From Comamonadaceae bacterium (GTDB taxonomy: Bacteria > Pseudomonadota > Gammaproteobacteria > Burkholderiales > Burkholderiaceae_C): DNA of 50,826 bases. Below are positions 32,920 through 39,980 of this stretch, one piece after another. A program made the position numbers and the translations under genes. Below the pieces are notes generated by a model that searched no databases, was not told where the DNA came from, and was given only the letters and a program-made list of their open reading frames with translations. Position 1 is the first letter of the stretch. Each line of letters begins with the position of its first letter. The stretch is from the NCBI GenBank assembly GCA_027486495.1, contig JAIXOZ010000044.1, positions 1 to 50,826 of the forward strand. Reading direction: 5' to 3'.

Positions 32920-34389
32920 ATGTCAGTGATCAATACCAACGTGAAATCCATCGTGGCTCAAAACGCCCTGACGGTGAACAACCGTGCCATGTCTAAAACC
33001 ATGGAGCAACTGTCGACCGGCAAGCGCATCAACGGCGCCAAAGATGACGCAGCGGGCCTGGCCATCAGCAGCAAAATGACCTCGCAAATCAAGGGCCTGA
33101 ACCAGGCTGTGCGCAACGCCAACGACGGCATCTCTTTGATTCAAGTCGCGGAAGGCTCTTTGGTCGAAGTCAGCAACATGATGCAGCGCATGCGTGAATT
33201 GGCAGTTCAATCTGCCAACGACACCAACACCAGCGACGATCGCAGCGCCATGGACCTTGAATTTCAAGAGCTGAAAAAAGAAATCAACCGCATTGGTTCC
33301 AGCACAGAATGGAACAGCATGAAAGTCATGGACAAGAGTTTTGATGGCGGGAGCGGCACGTTCAAGTTCCAAGTTGGCGCCAATGCAGCCCAGAACATTG
33401 AGATCACTTTGGGTGACTACCGCACAACTGGGGCCAGTACCAATGCCATCAGCAATGCAACCACCACGGCAGGTAATGCACAAGTCAACACCTTGGTGTT
33501 CGCTGACACTGACACAATGGCTGTCGGCGATACGCTCACCATCACCCGTGACAAGGGCATCGATGGAACCTCGCAAACCTACACATTTACGGCATCTGCC
33601 GCTTTGGCAGATGGCGGAGAGATTGCCACAGCGTTGGCTGCTGACACAAACATTCAGGATCTTTTGGGTCTCAATGCGGCAACACTTAGCAACAACGGTG
33701 ATGGCGATACAGGTGCCATGTCTTTCACTGGCGCAGATGGAAGTGCTTACACTTTGACTGCAAACAAAGGCACTGTTGGCACAGCTTCGTTCACAGCCAC
33801 AACCCAAACAAGCAAGTTGACCCTTACGGGATCGTATGCCGCTGGTGATGTGATCAACATCGACTTGGCCGATGGCAAAAAATTCAAGTATGACGTCACA
33901 GCATCCATGACCGCAGACCAAGTTGCGACCGCCATCGGCTCGGCTGCTGCTGCGGACACGGATCTGGGATTGACTGTCACCAGGTCAGCTGCAGGTGAAA
34001 TTTCATTGGTCGGTTCAGCCAATCAAACCTTTGCTGCCACGGCCACTGTGAACAACAGCACGGGTGGCGATCTGGCCATGATCAACGACTCGAACATCAG
34101 CTCACAGGCTGACTCGAATGCTGCCATCACGGCCATCGACGATGCTTTGAAAGTTGTCAACGAAGACCGCGCCAAGATGGGTGCAGTGATCAATCGCTTG
34201 AACTCTGCTGCTGACAACATGATGAATGTTTCGCAAAACACCAGCGAGTCGCGCAGCCGGATCATGGACACCGACTACGCACAAGCCACCACCGAGTTGG
34301 CCCGCACGCAGATCATCTCGCAAGCGGCCACCGCCATGTTGGCCCAGGCCAACCAAGCGCCACAATCGGTCCTGTCTCTCCTGCGTTGA
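32920..34389 (+). CDS. fliC: Flagellin 1 (FliC type)
   Basis: This 489-residue filament protein has the conserved D0/D1 ends: SVINTNVKSIVAQNALTVNN and LSTGKRINGAKDDAAGLAIS at the N-terminus, and ARTQIISQAATAMLAQANQA at the C-terminus. The middle (about residues 165-395) is the variable outer region, Ala/Thr/Asp-rich. It contains a repeated beta module; one copy reads LTLTGSYAAGDVINIDLADG. It has its own sigma28 promoter and a strong AAGGAG ribosome site. Flagellin 2 at 35707 shares the ends and the module style but differs in the middle. Confidence 0.96.
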   Translation: MSVINTNVKSIVAQNALTVNNRAMSKTMEQLSTGKRINGAKDDAAGLAISSKMTSQIKGLNQAVRNANDGISLIQVAEGSLVEVSNMMQRMRELAVQSANDTNTSDDRSAMDLEFQELKKEINRIGSSTEWNSMKVMDKSFDGGSGTFKFQVGANAAQNIEITLGDYRTTGASTNAISNATTTAGNAQVNTLVFADTDTMAVGDTLTITRDKGIDGTSQTYTFTASAALADGGEIATALAADTNIQDLLGLNAATLSNNGDGDTGAMSFTGADGSAYTLTANKGTVGTASFTATTQTSKLTLTGSYAAGDVINIDLADGKKFKYDVTASMTADQVATAIGSAAAADTDLGLTVTRSAAGEISLVGSANQTFAATATVNNSTGGDLAMINDSNISSQADSNAAITAIDDALKVVNEDRAKMGAVINRLNSAADNMMNVSQNTSESRSRIMDTDYAQATTELARTQIISQAATAMLAQANQAPQSVLSLLR

Positions 34390-34407
34390 TCGATAGTTGA
34401 ACTCAAA

Positions 34408-34428
34408 CCTGGCCCCGAGTAGGCCAGG
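34408..34428 (+). terminator. First hairpin after flagellin 1
   Basis: CCTGGCC at 34408-34414 pairs with GGCCAGG at 34422-34428, starting 18 bp after the stop codon. No T run follows. Its flanks and stem resemble the true terminator at 34486, as if one arose by duplication of the other. Confidence 0.55.
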
Positions 34429-34485
34429 CCCATCAAGCGCAACCGTCAGCCCTCTGACTTTTGCTCTGCTCGGTTCTTGAACTCC

Positions 34486-34517
34486 AGCTTGGCCCCTAGT
34501 GGGCCAAGCTTTTTTTT
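34486..34517 (+). terminator. Rho-independent terminator of flagellin 1
   Basis: A perfect 10-bp stem (34486-34495 with 34501-34510, arms AGCTTGGCCC and GGGCCAAGCT) closes a 5-base loop, and is followed by seven more T residues. It is a strong intrinsic terminator. Confidence 0.9.
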
Positions 34518-34840
34518 GGTCAAGCAGCGCTTAACCGTTTCAAAGCAAACCCATCCCAAATGGCCATGCCAGGACATATGCAGTGGCCATGGTCTACGCC
34601 AACATCAAGGCTCTGACAGCAGCAGCGCTGAACTCGGCCTGTGAGTCCGTCACGTCCCCCAAAAGCCCCGCCACGCCCATGCTGCATGGCACACCCCCCT
34701 TTTTTGGCATGAGCATCTTGGACAGAACTGCTCACCCCTGCTGCCCTACCACTTAGCACCACCATTTAGCCCATCATGGCCATAGCCATCGGATATGGGA
34801 TTCGTGTGGGCGCACCGCACTCAGAGCGATGGGTGGCGGT

Positions 34841-34872
34841 CTGTAAGACGCCATCGCGGCGAGGGCTTACAG
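34841..34872 (+). other. Structured hairpin in the flagellin gap
   Basis: Outer arms CTGTAAG (34841-34847) and CTTACAG (34866-34872) and inner arms CGCC and GGCG form one interrupted stem. There is no T run after it, so it is not a simple terminator. It could be a small structured RNA or a protein site. Confidence 0.4.
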
Positions 34873-34964
34873 GCTTTGGATTTTCAAGTCCCCAGATGCT
34901 GCCCAAGGACCGACTTGCGGGCAAGGGCTTGCCGTTTTGTAGGCATGTCGGCATGTCGTCATGT

Positions 34965-34980
34965 CGGCAGTGGATTGCCG
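34965..34980. promoter_or_regulatory. CGGCA-type inverted repeat upstream of the flagellin 2 unit
   Basis: CGGCA and TTGCCG face each other in a 16-bp element, the same overall length as the palindrome at 19085-19100, and both continue with CTG. One pair in the arms is lost. It lies 113 bp upstream of the sigma54 promoter at 35093. A TTGCCG half-site is also at 34929. It is a candidate enhancer. Confidence 0.5.
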
Positions 34981-35092
34981 CTGATGGAATAGAAGCAATA
35001 CTTTTTGCATCCAAAAAAATCAGCATGCTTCGTCACGGTTTTATTTTGTCGAATTATCCCCAACAAAAATCGGTCATTAAGGAAAGAAAAGT

Positions 35093-35109
35093 TGGCACGC
35101 CGTTTGCTT
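35093..35109 (+). promoter_or_regulatory. Sigma54 promoter of the helical-repeat gene and flagellin 2
   Basis: TGGCACG followed by four bases and TTGCTT is a full match to the -24/-12 consensus, with ten bases between GG and GC. The next gene starts 71 bp downstream. No sigma28 site was found in the 50 bp before flagellin 2, so this promoter probably serves both genes. Confidence 0.9.
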
Positions 35110-35179
35110 TATTGAGTTCGCTTCCAGTTGTGGCCATGTGTCACCGAAACATTGAATCCCTTTCACAGGAAAACCTGAC

Positions 35180-35656
35180 ATGAACCCTCTCTATCAATCC
35201 CTGCTGTCGCAAGCCGTTTCTGGACAGATGCTCAACGTGCGTGATTTGTCGCAGTTTTCTGCGGCAGAGATTCGCCAAACCATGGCCGACCTGGTGGTGG
35301 CTGACCGCACGGACCTGGCCAACGCTTTGGCCGCTGCGGGCCAAAGTCTGTACCCCGAAAGTGAAGACATCTTGGCCATCAGCGCCTTGCTGGCCGAGGT
35401 TCAGCAAGACTGGAGCAGCGCCCAGGAATTGCTGCTCAAACTGATCGAAGTGCAAGGCGATGCGGCCACCCCCGTCACCCTGCGACACCTGATTCGCGTG
35501 CTGCGCTGCCAGTGCGAGCCCGCGCAAGCCATGCAAGTGGCACAAAAGGCCTTGGCCTTGCACCCCCAAGACGCTTCGCTGCAAGAAGAATTCGCTTCGT
35601 TGCAAGACCTCTTATCTGAGCAATTGCCGCTGGATGCCTCGCGCCAGATCCATTGA
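35180..35656 (+). CDS. Small helical, TPR-like protein next to flagellin 2
   Basis: This 158-residue, almost wholly helical protein of unknown function has helix pairs such as AALHPQ-like QKALALHPQDASLQEEFA, ILAISALLAEVQQDWSSAQE and LLLKLIEVQGDAATPVTLRH, which resemble two or three degenerate tetratricopeptide repeats. There is no signal peptide or membrane segment, so it is cytoplasmic. It stands between the two flagellins, behind its own sigma54 promoter, and 50 bp upstream of flagellin 2. It could be a flagellin chaperone or a regulator of export, a slot otherwise empty here since fliS is absent. This role is inference. Confidence 0.75.
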   Translation: MNPLYQSLLSQAVSGQMLNVRDLSQFSAAEIRQTMADLVVADRTDLANALAAAGQSLYPESEDILAISALLAEVQQDWSSAQELLLKLIEVQGDAATPVTLRHLIRVLRCQCEPAQAMQVAQKALALHPQDASLQEEFASLQDLLSEQLPLDASRQIH

Positions 35657-35706
35657 TGCAGCCGAACTCACCCAAACATTACACACAACGTTAAGGACTA
35701 TTCGCC

Positions 35707-37305
35707 ATGACCGTTATCAACACCAACGTGAAATCTTTGATTTCACAAAACGCCCTCATCAAAAACAGCCGCACCGTGGAAACCGCCATGGAGCAGTTGT
35801 CCACAGGCAAGCGCATCAACAGCGCATCGGACGATGCCACTGGCATGGCCATCTCCAACCGCATGACCTCACAGATCCGCGGTCTGGACCAAGCGGTTCG
35901 CAACGCCAACGACGGCATTTCGCTCATCCAAACCGTTGAAGGCTCGCTCAATGAAGTCAACAACATGCTGCAACGCATGCGTGAGTTGTCCATCCAATCG
36001 GCCAACGACACCAACACCGTCGAAGACCGTGGGTTTTTGGACATGGAGTTTCAACAACTGAAAGAGGAAATCAACCGCGTTGCCAAAAACACCCAGTGGA
36101 ACGGCATGGACGTTCTCAACAAATCAGACACGGCCGGTAACGGTGCTGGCAAATTTGAATTCCAGGTCGGCGCCAACGCCAACCAGTTGATTTCGATTCA
36201 GCTGCAAGACTTTCGCACCGAAGGGGCTGTGTCAAGTCAGATGCCAGCCGGAACAACGAACGCCCAAACCAGCACTTTGACACTGCAAGGTGCATATGCC
36301 GCAGGCGATACCATCAAATTGGACATGGCGTTTGCCGACAGCACCAAGTCGTTCACTTACACCGTTCAGGCAGAAGATTTAAATCTCGGCGGTAGCGATC
36401 TCTCTACCCTGGCAAAAATTGCAAGAGCCATCGTCAGCGACCCGGCTATCGAGGAAACTTTGGGCCTGACCCTGAGCAGTGGGGCCGCAGGCAAGATTGA
36501 ATTCACTGGCCCTGCTGGTGTCAGCTTCACCACGCAGGTGACCAGCACCATTGCGGGCGGCGGCAAAGCGACCCTGGGCACAGAAACAGCCGGCACAGCC
36601 ACTGCACGCGAGGCCAGAAGCATTGATCTGACAGGTGACTACAAAGCGGGTGACGTCATCACCCTGACCAACGGTGCCAACGAGTTCAAATACACAGTCA
36701 CGAGCAGCGATGCCGGAACCGCCAATTTGGACACATTGGCAAGCAACGTCGCTGCTGCTGCCAGCGGTAATCTTGTGGGTACCACGGCGACAGCCACGGC
36801 CGCAACGGCAGATACACCGGCAGATCCATCCGCCACCCCTCCTACGCCCTTGATACCTGGTTCACCCGCAAAACTCACTTTCACAGCCACCAGTGTTGGT
36901 GCTGGCGAATTGGATCTGGGTGTCAGCGTTCAAAACGCCAGCAACAATTTTGACACCGCCCCCTCTGTCAAAGCTGCCGGAAGTTTGAACATGATCGCGC
37001 AGAGCAGCCTCACCACCAGCGCAAATGCCCAGGCGGCCATCGCAAGTCTGGATGATGCTATCGCGGTCATCAGCGAATCGCGCGCCAATATGGGTGCGGT
37101 CATGAACCGTTTGACCTTTGCAGCAGACAACCTGATCAACGTGGCACAAAACTCCACCGAGTCGCGTAGCCGCATTCTGGACACGGATTTCGCCAAGGCA
37201 TCGAGCGAACTGGCCCGCACCCAAATCATCTCGCAGGCGGCCACGTCTGTGTTGGCTCAGGCCAACCAGAGCACGCAATCGGTGATGCAACTGTTGCAAG
37301 GTTAA
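35707..37305 (+). CDS. fliC: Flagellin 2 (FliC type)
   Basis: This 532-residue second flagellin has the ends TVINTNVKSLISQNALIKNS and LSTGKRINSASDDATGMAIS, and a C-terminus with ARTQIISQAATSVLAQANQS. Its middle region is longer than in flagellin 1 and holds two related beta modules: one begins LTLQGAYAAGDTIKLDM and the other IDLTGDYKAGDVITLTNG. A Pro/Thr-rich stretch (about residues 360-380) follows. The ribosome site is AAGGA, 12 bases before the ATG. It appears to be transcribed from the sigma54 promoter at 35093, unlike flagellin 1. Confidence 0.95.
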   Translation: MTVINTNVKSLISQNALIKNSRTVETAMEQLSTGKRINSASDDATGMAISNRMTSQIRGLDQAVRNANDGISLIQTVEGSLNEVNNMLQRMRELSIQSANDTNTVEDRGFLDMEFQQLKEEINRVAKNTQWNGMDVLNKSDTAGNGAGKFEFQVGANANQLISIQLQDFRTEGAVSSQMPAGTTNAQTSTLTLQGAYAAGDTIKLDMAFADSTKSFTYTVQAEDLNLGGSDLSTLAKIARAIVSDPAIEETLGLTLSSGAAGKIEFTGPAGVSFTTQVTSTIAGGGKATLGTETAGTATAREARSIDLTGDYKAGDVITLTNGANEFKYTVTSSDAGTANLDTLASNVAAAASGNLVGTTATATAATADTPADPSATPPTPLIPGSPAKLTFTATSVGAGELDLGVSVQNASNNFDTAPSVKAAGSLNMIAQSSLTTSANAQAAIASLDDAIAVISESRANMGAVMNRLTFAADNLINVAQNSTESRSRILDTDFAKASSELARTQIISQAATSVLAQANQSTQSVMQLLQG

Positions 37306-37621
37306 GCCCTTGAGCTTCGTCAGGCCTTGACCTTGAAACCGTCTTGGCCCCGAAGGCCCAGCCAACACCCTGTGTCATCCGCCAGTTTCTGGCGGCGATG
37401 TGCGTCAAAGCCTACAGCCAGTTAATGGCAAAGGCTTGGGCGGTCACACCGCACACAGCGGTGCGGGCGCAAGCCAAATTGGAATTGCACACGGTGCAAG
37501 ATTTGCTGCGCCAATGAATACGTCCATTCCAATCCGACAATTCGTATCCGCAATCTCAAAACCGCAAACCCTTACCTTGACTCTTGGCCACAAACACCTA
37601 GGCATAACACCAAGACCTTTG
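37306..37621. other. Gap after flagellin 2 with hairpins
   Basis: This 316-bp stretch holds a weak hairpin near 37344-37359 similar in sequence to the flagellin 1 terminators (TTGGCCCCGAAGGCCCA), a perfect 7-bp stem with a TTT loop at 37379-37395, and a two-part stem at 37433-37475 (GGCTTG with CAAGCC, inner CACCGC with GCGGTG). A 39-codon open frame at 37398-37517 is possible but has no ribosome site. No clear T run marks a terminator. Confidence 0.55.
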
Positions 37622-37861
37622 ATGCCTGAATTCAACCCCTCATCTACACAAACCGCAGACCCCAAGCGCGGACCCAATTGCTGGCAGTGCCGGTTTTTTG
37701 GCGTGAGCCACATCCCTGCCACGCCTTATGTATGCCGCGCCATGGGCTTTCAATCCAAACAGCTGCCCTCACTGGAGGTATTGCGGGTCGACGGTGAGTT
37801 TTGCCGCGTTTTTCAGCCCAAAACGTCACCCCCTTCTGTTAAAACTGCCGCCAAAGCATGA
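37622..37861 (+). CDS. Small four-cysteine protein of unknown function
   Basis: This 79-residue protein shows CWQCRFFGVSHI, then PYVCRAMGFQSKQLPSLEVL, then GEFCRVFQPK. The four cysteines (CxxC, C, C) suggest a small zinc or metal site. I recall similar short conserved proteins in other Burkholderiales with the CRAMGFKS and LPSLEVLR segments, without a known function. ATG 37622 is where the conserved part begins; the frame is open further upstream. It lies between flagellin 2 and the regulator, but nothing ties it to motility. Confidence 0.72.
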   Translation: MPEFNPSSTQTADPKRGPNCWQCRFFGVSHIPATPYVCRAMGFQSKQLPSLEVLRVDGEFCRVFQPKTSPPSVKTAAKA

Positions 37862-38035
37862 GCCCATGCATCCTGTGGGTCTTGGGCTGATCAAGATGCT
37901 TTTTGTGGCTGGGCATGTATGACAACACAGGCACCCAGATCTGCATCACACCGGCTACCGCTGCGCACGCAACAAGAACTGTCGGCCGCACACAGTTTTG
38001 CAAAGCGGCTGTCAATCTTCCGTCGAGCAGGTGTC

Positions 38036-38088
38036 AAAGATTTGAATCTTTTTTTGTATATTTAAATATTCTTTTTAAGTTGCTTAAA
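38036..38088. promoter_or_regulatory. Three palindromes upstream of the regulator promoter
   Basis: In an AT-rich 53-bp run there are AAAGATT-TG-AATCTTT (38036-38051), ATATTTAAATAT (38058-38069) and TTTAAG-TTG-CTTAAA (38074-38088), all perfect. They end 23 bp upstream of the sigma54 -24 box at 38112. They differ from the CGGCAA elements, so a different activator, a repressor or a bending protein may bind here. Confidence 0.5.
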
Positions 38089-38111
38089 GATGTTTTAAGG
38101 TAAAAAATTAC

Positions 38112-38128
38112 TGGCACACAGTTTGCTT
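38112..38128 (+). promoter_or_regulatory. Sigma54 promoter of the regulator-fliEFGHIJ operon
   Basis: TGGCACA with TTGCTT, and ten bases between GG and GC. Transcription would begin near 38138, about 23 bases before the GTG start of the regulator. Gene gaps downstream are short, so it probably drives the whole run to fliJ. Confidence 0.9.
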
Positions 38129-38160
38129 GACAGACTTCATCTAATCCTGAGGTCAACACC

Positions 38161-39603
38161 GTGAAGTCCCAAACCTTTTGTGCGCCTTTAGCCTTGTGGC
38201 TGGACCCCGAGACCGCCGCGAGTCCAGAGCAAACCCAAGCGTTGCAAATTTGTGGCTGGGCCAGCATGCCAGTCAACACGCTCGAGGATTTGGTGGCGCA
38301 CGCAGGCGATGCCGCTATGGTGGTCTTGCACTTGTCGCACGATGTCTCACTCCTCAAAGCGGTTCAACAACTTTTGCATGACGCAGGCCTGAGCACACCG
38401 GTGGTGTGCCGCGTTGACCGTGATGCTCTGGACCTGGCCGTCGATGCCACGAAGTGCGGCGCACTGACCGTGTTGGCCTCTGACGATGTGCGCTGCAGCA
38501 CTTGGCAAGGTCTGCATGACAAACTCAAACCGGTCCCCCAGCGCAGTGCACCGCAGGTGCGCAATGTGGTGTTTGTGGACCCCGCCAGTCAGCACCTGCT
38601 GGCACTGGCCAAAAAAGTGGCACAGGCCGAAGTGACCGCATTGCTGGTCGGCCCCACCGGCGCAGGCAAAGAGGTGATGGCCCGCGTGCTGCATGAGGCA
38701 TCGCCCCGTGCGCGCGGCCCGTTTGTGGCCCTGAACTGCGCGGCCATGCCGGAAAACCTGATCGAAGACATGCTGTTTGGTCACGACAAAGGTGCCTTCA
38801 CGGGCGCGCACCGCGACCAAAAAGGCCTGTTCGAACAAGCCCAAGGCGGCACGCTGTTTTTGGACGAAATTGGCGAGATGCCCATGCACCTGCAAAGCAA
38901 GCTGCTGCGCGTGCTGCAAGAGCGCCAATTGACGCGCTTGGGGGGGCAAAGCACCATCCATTTGAACGTGCGCATCGTGGCCGCCACCAACAAGGACTTG
39001 AAGCTGGCCATTGCCGAGCGCGAGTTCCGCGAAGACTTGTACTACCGCATTGCCACCTTCCGCATGCGTTTGCTGCCTTTATGCGAGCGCCCTGGCGACA
39101 TCATTCCCCTGGCCGTGCAATGCCTGACCCAACAAGACCACCAAGCCTGGCGTCTGCACCCGCAAGCCCAAGCGATGCTGCTGCAATACCCCTGGCCCGG
39201 CAATGTGCGCGAACTCGAAAACGTGATGCGCCGCGCCATGGTGCTGTGCACCGACCACCACGTCACGCCCGATCACCTGATGTTTGACGACTGGCTGACC
39301 TGCACCGCGCCTGCTGCCCTGATCCAGACCATGCCGGTCAGCGCCCCGTTGAACATGGATCACCACGATGCGCCTGCCGCTTGGAAAACCGACAACCTGG
39401 CCCCGGTGCTGACAGACAAGGACCCGCCGGCCGACCTGCAAAGCGCCGTTCGCATGAACGAGCGGCAAGTGATCATGGCCACCTTGGCCAGCACCCCCAG
39501 CAAAACCGAAGCTGCCAAACGCCTGGGCATCAGCCCCCGAACGCTGCGTTACAAGATGGCGCAACTGCGTGAGCACGGCCTGAGCATGGCATCGGCCTGC
39601 TAA
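38161..39603 (+). CDS. Sigma54-dependent flagellar transcription activator (FleQ/FlrC type)
   Basis: This 480-residue enhancer-binding protein has three parts. The N-terminal about 130 residues look like a receiver-type fold without a clear phosphoacceptor pattern. The AAA+ domain carries Walker A VGPTGAGKE (about 163-171), the sigma54 contact GAFTGA (211-216) and Walker B GGTLFLDEIGEMP. The C-terminal Fis-type helix-turn-helix has TEAAKRLGISPRTLRYKMAQ. Walker A has GPTGAGK in place of the commoner GESGTGK. The start is GTG 38161, preceded by GAGG. It lies directly before fliE behind its own sigma54 promoter. It probably activates flgB and the flagellin 2 unit through the CGGCAA elements; whether it is FlrA/FleQ-like or FlrC-like is not settled. 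Confidence 0.9.
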   Translation: MKSQTFCAPLALWLDPETAASPEQTQALQICGWASMPVNTLEDLVAHAGDAAMVVLHLSHDVSLLKAVQQLLHDAGLSTPVVCRVDRDALDLAVDATKCGALTVLASDDVRCSTWQGLHDKLKPVPQRSAPQVRNVVFVDPASQHLLALAKKVAQAEVTALLVGPTGAGKEVMARVLHEASPRARGPFVALNCAAMPENLIEDMLFGHDKGAFTGAHRDQKGLFEQAQGGTLFLDEIGEMPMHLQSKLLRVLQERQLTRLGGQSTIHLNVRIVAATNKDLKLAIAEREFREDLYYRIATFRMRLLPLCERPGDIIPLAVQCLTQQDHQAWRLHPQAQAMLLQYPWPGNVRELENVMRRAMVLCTDHHVTPDHLMFDDWLTCTAPAALIQTMPVSAPLNMDHHDAPAAWKTDNLAPVLTDKDPPADLQSAVRMNERQVIMATLASTPSKTEAAKRLGISPRTLRYKMAQLREHGLSMASAC

Positions 39604-39614
39604 AGGAGAGCGAC

Positions 39615-39959
39615 ATGATTGAAAGAGCCATCTCCCCCGCCAACATCCAGTCGATGTTGCAAACCCTGCGCAGCCACCAGGCGCAAGCCTCGGGCATGCC
39701 GGGCGCAGAAGTCAAGGGCCTGACCCCCGAGGTCGGCAAAACCGGCTTTGGCGAGCTGGTCTCTGGCGCCCTGAGCCAAGTCAACCAAACGCAGGTGCAA
39801 TCGTCCGAGATGCGCGCTGCCTACGACCGCGGCGAGAACCTGCCCCTGACCGATGTGGTCCTGGGCATGCAGAAATCGTCACTGGCTTTTGAGGCCACCT
39901 TGCAAGTGCGCAACAAAGTGCTCAAGGCGTACGAAGACATTTTGAACATGCCGGTCTGA
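39615..39959 (+). CDS. fliE: Flagellar MS-ring/rod junction protein FliE
   Basis: FliE links the MS ring to the rod. The 114-residue product has a variable N-terminus (ISPANIQSMLQTLRSHQAQA) and the conserved C-terminal part FGELVSGALSQVNQTQVQSS and LPLTDVVLGMQKSSLAFEAT with LQVRNKVLKAYEDILNMPV. AAAGGAGAG precedes the ATG. It begins 11 bp after the regulator, in the same operon. Confidence 0.95.
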   Translation: MIERAISPANIQSMLQTLRSHQAQASGMPGAEVKGLTPEVGKTGFGELVSGALSQVNQTQVQSSEMRAAYDRGENLPLTDVVLGMQKSSLAFEATLQVRNKVLKAYEDILNMPV

Positions 39960-39980
39960 CAGACATAAAGAGAACACACC

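Larger units (their letters stand above)
34518..35092. other. Long non-coding stretch between flagellin 1 and the next operon
   Basis: About 575 bp without a convincing gene; open frames here have no family features and run into the sigma54 promoter. It contains an imperfect two-part hairpin at 34841-34872 (CTGTAAG with CTTACAG, and inner CGCC with GGCG), a GGCAAG/CTTGCC repeat near 34918-34933, three tandem copies of an eight-base unit at 34943-34966 (the third with one change), and a CGGCA-type element at 34965-34980. The end is AT-rich, as expected before a sigma54 promoter. Confidence 0.6.

Noticed and set aside
34943..34966. Three tandem copies of GCATGTCG-like units as a CRISPR or satellite
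   Set aside because: Only three 8-bp copies without spacers; no CRISPR array or large repeat was seen anywhere in the window.
34776..35183. 135-codon open frame between the flagellins
   Set aside because: It runs across the sigma54 promoter and into the next gene, has no ribosome site or family motifs, and covers hairpins.
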